Assembly (NCBI GenBank): GCA_947303185.1
Contig: CAMYXF010000003.1
Location: 1-64,000, forward strand
Origin: an uncultured Clostridia bacterium
GTDB lineage: Bacteria; Bacillota; Clostridia; Saccharofermentanales; Saccharofermentanaceae
Direction of reading: 5' to 3'
Length of the DNA stretch: 64,000 nt
Below are positions 30,757 to 40,595 of the stretch, one piece after another (the first letter of the stretch is position 1; each line of letters begins with the position of its first letter). A model generated the notes under the pieces. That model did not search any database and had not been told where the DNA came from. It saw nothing but the letters and a program-made list of their open reading frames with translations. The translations under genes were made by a program, and so were the position numbers.

Positions 30757-30871
30757 ACAAAAAATCAGGCAAAAGTACGGCTATAGCCTGATTTATTGCC
30801 TGACTTTTGCTTCATTGCCACGAAAAATCAGGCAAAAGTACGGCTATAGCCTGACTTTTTCCTGACTTTTA
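30757..30871. repeat. Family-2 intergenic repeat, locus B (two tandem units)
   Basis: AAAAATCAGGCAAAAGTACGGCTATAGCCTGA.TT...GCCTGACTTTT twice. Confidence 0.85.
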
Positions 30872-30886
30872 CAAACAGAAATAAAA

Positions 30887-30912
30887 ACACCGCCTCCTAA
30901 GAGACGGTGCCC
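30887..30912 (-). terminator. Terminator of the ABC/two-component operon
   Basis: GGGGCACCGTCTCTTAGGAGGCGGTGTTTTTATTT on minus strand. Confidence 0.7.
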
Positions 30913-30919
30913 CAAGCGT

Positions 30920-33385
30920 TTATTCGTTTGTCCTGAGATCTTCCACTATGGTCGTACCCCTGACATTGCCGTAGATGGCGCGTGGGATATATGCCCCGAG
31001 GAGCGCAAGCACCGGGAGAAGTACCAGTATCGGTACTATGGTGAGGTGCGCTGTCTCAACTGACCAGAACAGATCGATCTTCTTGAACAGCGTGTTGATC
31101 GCAAGCGAGAACGGGAGCGAGAACAGCACTGAAATGGTCGCATAGAACAGTCCTTCGATCGAGAGCATACCGCGGAGCTGCTTGCCTGTCATGCCGACTG
31201 CCTGAAGAAGAGCGAACTCTCTTTTTCTGGAGATGATGCCTGTCAGGATCGCATTGATGTAGTTCAGTACTGCGATGATTCCTACGATGCCGCAGAGGAA
31301 TCCGCCGATGTATTTAACGGCACCAATGAACTGTTCGAAGTCTTTTCTGATCGTCTCGATGCTGCTGTAGTCGAAGTGCGAAGAGCTGCCTGTAAGTTCC
31401 TGGAGGTATGCCTCGGCTTCCTTTGCAGCGTCACTGCTTACCGCATCAGCACAGAAACACATGATATTCAGGTTGCCTCCCGTGAGATCTTCAATCTGCT
31501 GACGGTTCAATAAGAGCTCTTCAGACTTGCCTCCGAATGCGAACATCGGGTTATATGAGGCAGGATAGTCTTCAGTAATTGCGCATACCTTATATTCCTT
31601 TTCGTCGCCGATGAGAATATATTCCAGATCGTAGAAATCAACGTTCTGAGGAACATCGTTAGCTGATTCGTAGATCACGCCTGAGCGGGGATCTTTGTAG
31701 TGGTATTCCGTAGCATAGGTAACCTTGACTGTGTCGCCTACATGAAGTGAAGACTGCGCAGTTGCTACTACTGAATTGCTTCCGTCTTCGTACATGGAAG
31801 AGATATCCCCTTCGATGACGTCAACTTCGCTGAGAAGCTCGTTGTCAACGCCGACGATCTGGGCACGGTAGTCGAAATCACCGTTCACGTATGACGAGAT
31901 GTTCTCGGGCATATAAGCAATGCCATAGTGGTCGCTCTCGATGTGGGATGCGATCTCCTTAACTTCAGAAGAAGTGAGGAAGTCATCGTGATCTCCCGTG
32001 AAGTACGAGGATGTGGAAACCGTGAAATCCATGTTCGATGTGTAAGACTGGATATACTCATTCATGTCGAGGTTATCGATGAAGATGCAGAGTGTATCAA
32101 AGAGCACCAGAGCAAGTGAGATGGACAATACAACGAGGAAAGTACGTGTTCTGTTGCGTCCGAGATTTGCAAAAGACATCGAAGGGATGCTTGCGTTTAC
32201 CTTATCTCTCTTTGCTGCCGTTGTCTTAACTTCGTTATATCGAAGAGCATCTATGGGTGATACTTTGGCAGCCTTTCTTCCGGGTACGGAGCTTGAGATA
32301 AGCACAGTAATTACTGATACTGCTGCAGCTCCGAGGAATACCAAAATATTGAATCCGCTTACAGGTTCGATATTGCCGTAGACTGTCTGTCTCAAGAGTA
32401 CGGGCACCATTGATACGCCGATAATATATCCTGCTGCAAGTCCTACCGGAACACCGATCAGACAGAGGAATGCAGACTGCTTTCTGATGATCTTTTTGAT
32501 CTGCTTTGATGTCACGCCGATGGTCTTAAGAAGGCCGTAATCCCTGACCTTGTTTCCGACTGTGATCTGGAAGATGTTGTATATGATGAGAAATCCTGTG
32601 AAGAAGATCAGGAGCATCAGCACGACTACCGCTATCCTGCCCTCAACGCCCAAAGGATCGGTTTCAGTGTCATATGCAGGATTGATAATAACGCTTCTTG
32701 AGCTAAGTCCCAACTCTTCTGCCAGGTCGTATGCTCTGTAAGCAGATCCTGAGCGAAGATCGAAGTGTGCATTCAAATGCATTCCTATGTCATCTGAAAG
32801 ATCAGAGATAACATTACGTGCATATTCTTCAGATACGAGAATGAAACGTGAATCGTCGCTGCTTATGCCGCAGAGCGTAAATGTATTGCTGACAGGTACC
32901 ATTCCTGAAGATGAAGATACGGCAAATTCTACCGTTACCTGGTCACCGATGGATGCATCGCTTTCAAGCTTTAAGAGTTCAGCTTTGCTCATGACAACTT
33001 CGTCGGGTGATAAAGGAAGATGTCCTTCAACAGGGACGGAGAATCTGAATTCTGCTGCCGAGTCATCGCAATAAGTTACGCATGTCTTCTCACGTGTGGG
33101 TCCCAGATCGATTGATAATCCGGCTTTCTTTACGTCAGGCATATCGCAGAGTCTTTCGAAGTGTTCTTCATCTCCTATGGCCATATAAGCATAGGATGAA
33201 TCACCGTATTCTTTCATCTGCTGGAGCTTTAACGTGTCGCGGAGCGAGATGAACGTGGTAAACAGTGTTGTGAAAAGCACCGTCGTCAGTATGATCGCGA
33301 TGATGGTAATGATGTTCTGCTTTTTGGATGCAAAAAGGGATCTTAAGCTCAGCTTTGAGAGAGCTTTTCTGCTGTTAACTTTCAT
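30920..33385 (-). CDS. FtsX-family ABC transporter permease
   Basis: Two FtsX-like domains (FQITVGNKVRDYGLLKTIGVTSKQIKKIIRKQ; ISRKREFALLQAVGMTGKQLRGML). Confidence 0.92.
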   Translation of the reverse strand: MKVNSRKALSKLSLRSLFASKKQNIITIIAIILTTVLFTTLFTTFISLRDTLKLQQMKEYGDSSYAYMAIGDEEHFERLCDMPDVKKAGLSIDLGPTREKTCVTYCDDSAAEFRFSVPVEGHLPLSPDEVVMSKAELLKLESDASIGDQVTVEFAVSSSSGMVPVSNTFTLCGISSDDSRFILVSEEYARNVISDLSDDIGMHLNAHFDLRSGSAYRAYDLAEELGLSSRSVIINPAYDTETDPLGVEGRIAVVVLMLLIFFTGFLIIYNIFQITVGNKVRDYGLLKTIGVTSKQIKKIIRKQSAFLCLIGVPVGLAAGYIIGVSMVPVLLRQTVYGNIEPVSGFNILVFLGAAAVSVITVLISSSVPGRKAAKVSPIDALRYNEVKTTAAKRDKVNASIPSMSFANLGRNRTRTFLVVLSISLALVLFDTLCIFIDNLDMNEYIQSYTSNMDFTVSTSSYFTGDHDDFLTSSEVKEIASHIESDHYGIAYMPENISSYVNGDFDYRAQIVGVDNELLSEVDVIEGDISSMYEDGSNSVVATAQSSLHVGDTVKVTYATEYHYKDPRSGVIYESANDVPQNVDFYDLEYILIGDEKEYKVCAITEDYPASYNPMFAFGGKSEELLLNRQQIEDLTGGNLNIMCFCADAVSSDAAKEAEAYLQELTGSSSHFDYSSIETIRKDFEQFIGAVKYIGGFLCGIVGIIAVLNYINAILTGIISRKREFALLQAVGMTGKQLRGMLSIEGLFYATISVLFSLPFSLAINTLFKKIDLFWSVETAHLTIVPILVLLPVLALLGAYIPRAIYGNVRGTTIVEDLRTNE

Positions 33386-33400
33386 GCTATCACCCCTTTA

Positions 33401-34069
33401 TCAGCGATTGGCAATAAGGCCGTCTTCGATCCTTATGATGCGGTCCGCGGTCTGCGCAATCTCAGTGTTATGGGTGATCATGACTATTGTCTGTGAGAAC
33501 TTGTCTGCCGTGATCCTGAAAAGGCTCATTACATCCTGTGAAGTCTTGCTGTCGAGGTTTCCCGTAGGCTCATCAGCAAGGATAACAGTGGGGCGTCCTG
33601 CCAGAGCTCTTGCGATAGCAACTCTCTGCTGCTGACCGCCTGACAGCTGTGTCGGGAGCTTATGTATCTGGTTCTTAAGATCGAGCATCTCGATTATGTT
33701 TTCGATGTGCTCCTTATCTGTTTTCGCGCCATCGAGCTCAAGAGGGAGCACGATGTTTTCCATTACGTTAAGCACGGGAACAAGATTAAAAGACTGGAAC
33801 ACGAATCCGATCTTGCGTCTTCTTAATATCGTAAGTGCTTCGTCCTTAAGCGCGAAAATATCCTTGTCGTCAATGAAGACCTTGCCTTCGGTGGGTCTGT
33901 CCAATCCTCCGAGCATGTGGAGGAGCGTTGATTTTCCGCTGCCGGATGTACCGACGATCGCAACGAATTCTCCCTTATTTACCTCAAGGTCAATGCCCTT
34001 TAATGCCTCGACCCTGCTGTCGCCCTTTCCGTATGTTTTCTTAAGGCCTTCTGTTCTTAATATAGCCAT
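33401..34069 (-). CDS. ABC transporter ATP-binding protein
   Basis: Walker A GTSGSGKST, signature LSGGQQQRVAIARAL, Walker B VILADEP. Confidence 0.95.
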   Translation of the reverse strand: MAILRTEGLKKTYGKGDSRVEALKGIDLEVNKGEFVAIVGTSGSGKSTLLHMLGGLDRPTEGKVFIDDKDIFALKDEALTILRRRKIGFVFQSFNLVPVLNVMENIVLPLELDGAKTDKEHIENIIEMLDLKNQIHKLPTQLSGGQQQRVAIARALAGRPTVILADEPTGNLDSKTSQDVMSLFRITADKFSQTIVMITHNTEIAQTADRIIRIEDGLIANR

Positions 34070-34170
34070 GTCATTCTCCTTTTGTCTTGTGGTCTGATGA
34101 TGCAATTATCCCTACCAAATCTTTCTCAATTCTTTCGACAAAAGAGAAGATTATGACAGTTCTGAAAGAT

Positions 34171-35073
34171 TTACCCCTTTGGAATATAAACGGAAAATTT
34201 GCTACCCTCTCCGGGAACCGATTCGAGCCTTATGTAGCCGCCCTCTCCGGTAATTATCTCCCTTGCAAGACACAGACCGATGCCGACACCTTCTTCAGAT
34301 GAGACCGCGCGGCTTCTGTAAAATCTCGAGAAGACTTTGGCACTGTCTTCTTCGCTTATTCCTATACCCGTATCCTCAATATCTATCCTGACGAACATCT
34401 CATACTCAATGGCGCTCATCTTTACCCATCCGCTGTTCGTATATTTAACGGCATTATCAGCGATGTTAAACACCGCCTCATAAGTCCACTTAGGATCGCA
34501 CTTGATTGACAGCTCGGTAGGTTCATAAGAGATCGTGATGCCTTTGGCAGAAGCCTTAGCAGATAGCGAATCCGTAATGCTCTCAAGGAGCTCATCTACA
34601 GATGAGACAACCGGCACAAAATTCATCAGGCCGTTCTCGAGTCTCGACATCTTAACCAGCGAATCGATAAGGAACTTCAGCTTCTCTGACTGCGCCTTTA
34701 TGGCATCTACCTTTTCTTTGGAACTGTCATTAAGGTCTTCTTCTGAAAGAAGATCACTATACAAAAGAAGATTCGCTATAGGAGTCTTGGTCTGGTGTGA
34801 GATATCTGAGATCAGTGTGTTGATCTTCTCTTTCTCCTCTTTGACTTTAGAAGCAGATAAAGATGACGATGCAAGATACTCATGCAGTCTTGATTCCAAG
34901 AGCGAATACATGCTCTCATCGAAAGTCGTCTCTTCAAAATTTCCTTCCGTTGCGGAATCGATCATGTCAGAGAGAGACTGCATCAGTTTCTTTGTCTTGA
35001 TGTGCTCATAAACGGCAAAGCCAATCGCGCCAACAGCAATGACGACCGCTCCTATCAGTATATAAATCTCCAT
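34171..35073 (-). CDS. Sensor histidine kinase
   Basis: ISDISHQTKTPIANLLLYSDLL; DTGIGISEED; GVGIGLCLAREI. Confidence 0.93.
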   Translation of the reverse strand: MEIYILIGAVVIAVGAIGFAVYEHIKTKKLMQSLSDMIDSATEGNFEETTFDESMYSLLESRLHEYLASSSLSASKVKEEKEKINTLISDISHQTKTPIANLLLYSDLLSEEDLNDSSKEKVDAIKAQSEKLKFLIDSLVKMSRLENGLMNFVPVVSSVDELLESITDSLSAKASAKGITISYEPTELSIKCDPKWTYEAVFNIADNAVKYTNSGWVKMSAIEYEMFVRIDIEDTGIGISEEDSAKVFSRFYRSRAVSSEEGVGIGLCLAREIITGEGGYIRLESVPGEGSKFSVYIPKG

Positions 35074-35074
35074 A

Positions 35075-35752
35075 TCAGTCCGCCGTCTGCCAGCTGTATC
35101 CGAGGCCGTATATCGTCTTTATATTCTCCTTGGCGCCGAGCTTGTCGCGGAGTCTTTTTATGGATACGGAAAGCGCATTCTCATCAACATATTCAGAACC
35201 GTCGGTCCACACCTTGTCTATCAGGTCGTTCCTTCTGACGGTCATGCCCCTGTTGGCAATAAGGATGCGGAGTATCTTCTGCTCGGTCTTGCTGAGCTCG
35301 AAAACCTCATCGCCCTTCTTAAATATCATCTTAAGGAAATCAAAAGAATATCCGTCGCCTTCGTAAAGGTCATCTGATGTCTCCGGCGCATTTCTTCTGA
35401 GCTGTGTATTTACTCTCGCCCTTAAAACCGACAGCGAGAAAGGCTTGGTTATATAATCGTCCGCACCGAGTTCAAGACCTCTTACGATATCGGAATCGGT
35501 ATCGTTTGCAGTGAGCATGATGACAGGAATCTTCGAATCTTCCTTCTTTACCGCGCCCAGCAGATCAAGTCCCGATCCATCGGGAAGATTGATGTCCATC
35601 AATATAAGAGCAGGCTTAAAGAGTGATAGCTGTTCTCTCGCCTCTGCTATCGTGCTGACGCAGATCACGTTCCTGCCTTCAGATCTGAAGGCCGTGCATA
35701 ATCCGCGGTTAAGTTCGTTGTCGTCTTCGACGATCATTATCTGTTCGTTCAT
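35075..35752 (-). CDS. OmpR-family response regulator
   Basis: IMIVEDDNELNRGL, LILMDINLPDGSGLDL, winged-helix C-terminus. Confidence 0.93.
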   Translation of the reverse strand: MNEQIMIVEDDNELNRGLCTAFRSEGRNVICVSTIAEAREQLSLFKPALILMDINLPDGSGLDLLGAVKKEDSKIPVIMLTANDTDSDIVRGLELGADDYITKPFSLSVLRARVNTQLRRNAPETSDDLYEGDGYSFDFLKMIFKKGDEVFELSKTEQKILRILIANRGMTVRRNDLIDKVWTDGSEYVDENALSVSIKRLRDKLGAKENIKTIYGLGYSWQTAD

Positions 35753-35876
35753 CTGATTCATCCCCATTTTCAAGGAGATAGTCTCTCCCACTCAAACTGA
35801 TACATTATAGCATTTGGTAAGAAAGGTGTTGTTTCAAAATGCTGTGTTTTTTCGAGGTGTATTACTCTCCTGTTTA

Positions 35877-35993
35877 AGAAAATCACAGTAAATGTCAGGG
35901 TGTACTGTGACGTTTTGCGAGACTTTTTAATACAGGCCTCGAAAAATCACCATAAACGTCAGGGTACACTGTGACTTTTTGCGTGACTTTTTC
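35877..35993. repeat. Family-2 related intergenic repeat, locus C (two tandem units)
   Basis: AAAATCACAGTAAATGTCAGGGTGTACTGTGACGTTTTGCGAGACTTTTT and AAAAATCACCATAAACGTCAGGGTACACTGTGACTTTTTGCGTGACTTTTT. Confidence 0.7.
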
Positions 35994-36010
35994 TTACAGG
36001 ACTGAAAACG

Positions 36011-36160
36011 TCATGCGACGGCAGACTTTATAACGGTAAATGCCATCTCCGGATTCATGTCACAGATATGGTAATCGTCCACGAATACGCCCATGGGCCT
36101 TGCATCCGCATAGTAATTGCCTTTAACAATTCTCTTTCTATATAAGTGCAGTGTGATCAT
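36011..36160 (-). CDS. Small protein, 49 aa (MITLHLYRKRIVKGNYYADARPMGVFVDDYHICDMNPEMAFTVIKSAVA)
   Basis: Hand-translated ORF immediately after the AKR gene; absent from track because of length. Confidence 0.55.
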   Translation of the reverse strand: MITLHLYRKRIVKGNYYADARPMGVFVDDYHICDMNPEMAFTVIKSAVA

Positions 36161-36176
36161 TTATCTGTTTGCTTCT

Positions 36177-37190
36177 TCAGACAGGTTTGCCTGCCAAAAT
36201 TTCCTTGTAGTCTGCAAGATTCTTTTTCAGAAGATTTGGGATGTCGAGTTCATAAGGACATCTGGTCTTGCAGATACCGCAGTCCACACATGAATCAATC
36301 TTGAGCATCTCCTGCTGCCAGTGATCCGTAAGCCAGTTCTGCGACGGAGCCCTTCTAATCATCTGGCTCATTCTCGCGCACTGGTTGATCGTGATATCCA
36401 CCGTGCAGGGCATGCAGTATCCGCAGCCTCTGCAGAATTCGCCAAGGAGTTCATTCCTGTCTTTGTCAATCACAGCCTTGAGCTCGTCTGTCATCGTTAC
36501 TTCGTTATCGAAAAACGACAGCCATTCATCAAGTTCAGACTGTCTCTGGATACCCCAGATTGGAAGCGCATCGAACTGGCTCATAAAAGCCATGCAGGCA
36601 CGTGAATCCGTAAGGAGTCCGCCAGACAGACCTTTCATCGCGATAAAACCCATTTCGTGTTCTTTGCAGAGATTTACAAGCGCGATGTCGCGGTCGCTTG
36701 CAAGATAAGAAAAAGGAAACTGCAGTGTCTCATATAGGCCGCTTTTTACGATGTCTTCGGCAACGCCGATCTTGTGGGCGGTAATTCCAATGTGTCTCAC
36801 CTTGCCCTGTCTTTTTGCTTCGACAAGACAATTGTAGATATCGTCTTCTTCGTTATAGCATTTCGCCGCACAGTGGAGCTGGTAGATATCAAGATAGTCC
36901 GTCTTGAGATTCTTAAGAGTGTTGTTCAGGTCTTCTTCGAATTTCTCCTTGGTAGTCGCCTGTGTTTTCGATGAGATGAAAACCTTATCGCGCATGCCCT
37001 CGAAGGCTATACCCATCTTTTCTTCGCTGTCGGAATATGCTCTCGCGGTATCGAAAAATCTCATGCCGCCGTCGTATGCGTTCCTTAAAAGGCTTACCGC
37101 TTCCTCAGTGCTGACACGCTGGATAGGCAGCGCACCGAATGCGTTCTGCGGAACTGTGATCTCTGTCATGCCGAGACGGATGTTTTTCAT
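36177..37190 (-). CDS. Aldo/keto reductase with C-terminal 4Fe-4S cluster motifs
   Basis: FFDTARAYSDSEEKMG; CRGCGYCMPC; CVDCGICKTRCPY. Confidence 0.92.
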   Translation of the reverse strand: MKNIRLGMTEITVPQNAFGALPIQRVSTEEAVSLLRNAYDGGMRFFDTARAYSDSEEKMGIAFEGMRDKVFISSKTQATTKEKFEEDLNNTLKNLKTDYLDIYQLHCAAKCYNEEDDIYNCLVEAKRQGKVRHIGITAHKIGVAEDIVKSGLYETLQFPFSYLASDRDIALVNLCKEHEMGFIAMKGLSGGLLTDSRACMAFMSQFDALPIWGIQRQSELDEWLSFFDNEVTMTDELKAVIDKDRNELLGEFCRGCGYCMPCTVDITINQCARMSQMIRRAPSQNWLTDHWQQEMLKIDSCVDCGICKTRCPYELDIPNLLKKNLADYKEILAGKPV

Positions 37191-37439
37191 GTTACCCCCG
37201 TTTTCTCAACCGCAAAAAGCCGGCCTTTTCGCCATCATTATACTCAGCAACCTCAACGCTGAGGCATCATCGCATACCGGCGGACATGTTATATAATATC
37301 AATCATCTTGAATACATTACAAATAGCATAGCGATGAGAAAGTCCGGCCTTACACGGACTGATCCCCGTCCTTATCTGCACGCGACATCCGGAGTCGAGT
37401 ACAAGACAAACCTATTTATGCTTGTTCTCTCATCTCGAA

Positions 37440-37707
37440 AACCAGTAATGTACCTACTAATAATCGATTTTTGAAAATCTATAGGTACATGGTGGGGGTA
37501 TATAATCCCATAATTGTCTGTTTTGAGTTCGAAAACCGGTTCTGCACGCAGATGTTGAGGATTTTCCGGGCTCGAAAAGCCCTCTGATGCCCTGAAAGAC
37601 GTTTTCCAAGAGTCTATCGGAACAAAAAGTACCTATAAAAATCCTTTTTTCGATTCTTATAGGTACTTATATTTTCGAAAATATACATATACCCCCTGGG
37701 GGTATGC
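37440..37707. repeat. Family-1 double-hairpin element, copy 1 (arm GTACCTA)
   Basis: Left hairpin 37450-37488, right hairpin 37629-37666 (GTACCTATAA/TTATAGGTAC), GGGGGTATAT and ATACCCCCTGGGGGTAT motifs. Confidence 0.85.
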
Positions 37708-37761
37708 TGCGAAGGCGGCCGGAGACCTCAATCAAATTCCCACAACGCCGCCAAACTTTCC

Positions 37762-38280
37762 TTACGTATAGAATTCCAAAAGCTTTTCATCAATTACGGC
37801 TATTGGTTCTTTATCCTTAACCTGGCTGTAAAGCTTCAGCTCCGTTATCTCTTCTTTATCCTTTATGCATTTACTCAATTCTTCCAAAGATACATCCGGC
37901 AAAGAGATACCATACAGGCCTCCGAGTTCTTCCCTTTCTTCTTTAGAGAAGTAGTCAGGCTTAAGAATATATCTCATGGCTCCGATATAAGTTATGTCCG
38001 TAGAATCAAAGCCAAGTTCTTCATTGCATTCTCTTAATATGCATTCACGGGAGCTCTCGCCTTCTTCCCTGCAGCCGCCGAAGATCTCATATCTGTTTCT
38101 CCATTTATTGCGGCCGAGAAGATATTCATCTCCCACTTTAACTACAGCCAGACAGTGTGTAAGCAAAGGGCTTGCGGAAAGCTCCTCTTCGCTGATCTTT
38201 TCGATAGAAGCAAGGATGTTTCCTTTCTCATCCTTGCAGATATAGTTTTCTTCCATAATGTTATCCTCCATATAAAACAC
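37762..38280 (-). CDS. NUDIX hydrolase
   Basis: Nudix box GGCREEGESSRECILRECNEELG. Confidence 0.88.
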   Translation of the reverse strand: MFYMEDNIMEENYICKDEKGNILASIEKISEEELSASPLLTHCLAVVKVGDEYLLGRNKWRNRYEIFGGCREEGESSRECILRECNEELGFDSTDITYIGAMRYILKPDYFSKEEREELGGLYGISLPDVSLEELSKCIKDKEEITELKLYSQVKDKEPIAVIDEKLLEFYT

Positions 38281-38301
38281 ACCTCCGAATAATCAGGATC
38301 G

Positions 38302-38844
38302 TCAGATAAGTGATGGCAAATCGTATACCCATCCGAAAAGAAGTACGGAAAGATCATATGCATCTTCTGACCAGAAGCTTGCCCACATAAGGCCTGCAAC
38401 AAACAGCGCGAAAACACTTAAGATGAGACCTATTACAGCCATGGCCTTAAGCTTTCCGTTCTTCTTCACAAGTGCCAGGATCGAGAGGATAGCACCTGCA
38501 AGGCCTTCAAACAAACTGACAAGGTTAACGAAGATCAAAAAGCAGAATACTGCAGCACTTATTCCAAGGGCAAAACCTGCAATAGCCAAACCCTTTGATT
38601 TCCTGACCGGTTTTTCGGAAACTGCACCGGGCATCGGCGATACAGGCTGAATATATACGGGCTGAACCTGCTGTACAGGCTGTACTTGCTGCACCGGCTG
38701 TGCTGCAAGTTGAGGAGCGGGCTGGACCGGCTGTACCGGCTGGACAACCGGCTGAGGTGCAGGCTCCACTACTACAGCTTCTCCGCAGAACGGACAATAT
38801 GCAAGTCCGTCTTTAATCAATGAACCGCAGGCATTACAATACAT
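38302..38844 (-). CDS. Zinc-ribbon membrane protein with Gln/Pro/Val repeats
   Basis: MYCNACGSLIKDGLAYCPFCG; QPVQPVQ repeats; TM segments. Confidence 0.85.
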   Translation of the reverse strand: MYCNACGSLIKDGLAYCPFCGEAVVVEPAPQPVVQPVQPVQPAPQLAAQPVQQVQPVQQVQPVYIQPVSPMPGAVSEKPVRKSKGLAIAGFALGISAAVFCFLIFVNLVSLFEGLAGAILSILALVKKNGKLKAMAVIGLILSVFALFVAGLMWASFWSEDAYDLSVLLFGWVYDLPSLI

Positions 38845-38859
38845 AGCTTTTCCTCCTCA

Positions 38860-40533
38860 TTATTCAAAAAATTGATTCTCGTAAAAGTCTGACCTTTTAT
38901 CACTCATGCTGTCAACTTCGATCATTATCATCAGATTATCATCAAGTCTTCTTACATAGTAATACAAATGGAATTCCTGAGCGCCGGCTTCCATAATCAG
39001 TTCGGCACGCAAATATTCATTCCCGCCAAGATTAACTTTGACGATATCACCTCGTGTAACTTTATGTCCGTCCTTTTCAAGGCCGTCGGCATAATAAGTA
39101 AGATAATCATTCAGATAGTCTTCTTCCGTATAAGAAGGACCTTCCGCAGATCCAAGCCATGTGTTCAGGAAAGAAATATATATTGTTTCTCCGTTTGCCC
39201 AGAAGCCTGAATCAAAATGCAATGCGAGCAGGCGGTCTTTATCTTCGCCGTCAGCCGTTGAATTCACTGCATACATAAGCATCTCTTCAAGGTCACCGCT
39301 GCTGATCTCTTCAAACCCGTCAGGTATATTCATCTTCAATCCGGCATATTCATTTACATATACGCCGCCACTGATGACACCCGGGACGTAAGCCGTGCCC
39401 TCCATCGGATTATCACCATCAAATTCAGGCACCGGCAGATTTCTCTCAAGCGTGATTATATAGATGTGTCCGAACTCTTCGGATTCTATGATCCTGTTGT
39501 TGGTTGAACACGTAAACGAAGAGCCGCTGTGAGAATAACCGCTACTGTCCTTCATCAGGCCGCAGCAGTAACCGTTCTCTTCCGTAAGCAGAGTCTCCAT
39601 CGAATTCTTATTAAGGAGCTTGCCTTCGAAAAGCGCCCTGTCGAACTTAACCATGTCCGTAAGGCATGAGTGTATTCCGCTGTCGCCTCTGTAAGCATTC
39701 GGACCTGCGGGATATCCATTCTCATCAGTGAAGCCGTAGTTCACGAGTTCATCGTAACCGACAGGAACATATGTCATGTCGCCTACAGCCATCGATGATG
39801 TTTTCGACATGCCGCACTTATCAAAGATATTCTTCTTAACGTAATCGCAGTACTTCTGTCCGGACACCTGCTCAATAATGAAAGCAAGAAGATGATAATT
39901 TGTATTGCTGTATTCATATCCGGTTCCGGGTTCAAAACCAAGCGGAGCGCTAAACAGCGCCTTCAGAAATTCCTCATCAGAAACCTTATCAAGATAGATG
40001 TCACTGAGTTTCTGATTTGCCGCATCCTCACCTGATATGTTCCAGAACGGATCAGGATTATTGCAGTAATCAGGGATTCCCGAACTCATGTGAAGCAGGT
40101 TGTAGACGGTTATCTTCTTGCCTGTCTCATAATCCGGGAAATACTTATCCAGCGTGTCATCAAGATTGATCTTTCCTTTTTCAACCAGTTGTAAAACTGC
40201 AACTGCCGTAAATGTTTTACTTACTGAAGCGAGGTCGAAAACCGTATCCTGCGACTCAAGTGTCTTACCGTCCTTCTCGAACTCATTTTCAGCGTACAAA
40301 TATATGACGTCCTCATCCGTAGCTACAACCAGTGTTCCTGGACAAACTGAATCGCCATACAATCCGACAAGCTCCGCGTATTTTTCTTCAGGATTTGACC
40401 ATGATCTTTCAGTCTCTGACAGCTTAATATTCTCGAGCGAATACTGTGATTTACTGCTGCAGGCTCCCAATGACAAAAGCATTGTGGAAACCAGAAGTGA
40501 TGCAACGGTCTTTTTCAAATTAGTGTGTTTCAT
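38860..40533 (-). CDS. Serine hydrolase (beta-lactamase family) lipoprotein
   Basis: Lipobox LSLGACSS; FDLASVSKTFTAVAVLQLVEKG; YEYSNTNYHLLAFIIEQ. Confidence 0.9.
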   Translation of the reverse strand: MKHTNLKKTVASLLVSTMLLSLGACSSKSQYSLENIKLSETERSWSNPEEKYAELVGLYGDSVCPGTLVVATDEDVIYLYAENEFEKDGKTLESQDTVFDLASVSKTFTAVAVLQLVEKGKINLDDTLDKYFPDYETGKKITVYNLLHMSSGIPDYCNNPDPFWNISGEDAANQKLSDIYLDKVSDEEFLKALFSAPLGFEPGTGYEYSNTNYHLLAFIIEQVSGQKYCDYVKKNIFDKCGMSKTSSMAVGDMTYVPVGYDELVNYGFTDENGYPAGPNAYRGDSGIHSCLTDMVKFDRALFEGKLLNKNSMETLLTEENGYCCGLMKDSSGYSHSGSSFTCSTNNRIIESEEFGHIYIITLERNLPVPEFDGDNPMEGTAYVPGVISGGVYVNEYAGLKMNIPDGFEEISSGDLEEMLMYAVNSTADGEDKDRLLALHFDSGFWANGETIYISFLNTWLGSAEGPSYTEEDYLNDYLTYYADGLEKDGHKVTRGDIVKVNLGGNEYLRAELIMEAGAQEFHLYYYVRRLDDNLMIMIEVDSMSDKRSDFYENQFFE

Positions 40534-40595
40534 GATTTACATAATCCCCATATGTCTCATTGTTGAGTAAATACCTTATAAGATATTAACACTAG

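Noticed and set aside
26164-30871. CRISPR array interpretation of the repeats at 26.2 and 30.8 kb
   Set aside because: Only two units per locus, internally palindromic, with no unique spacers and no cas genes
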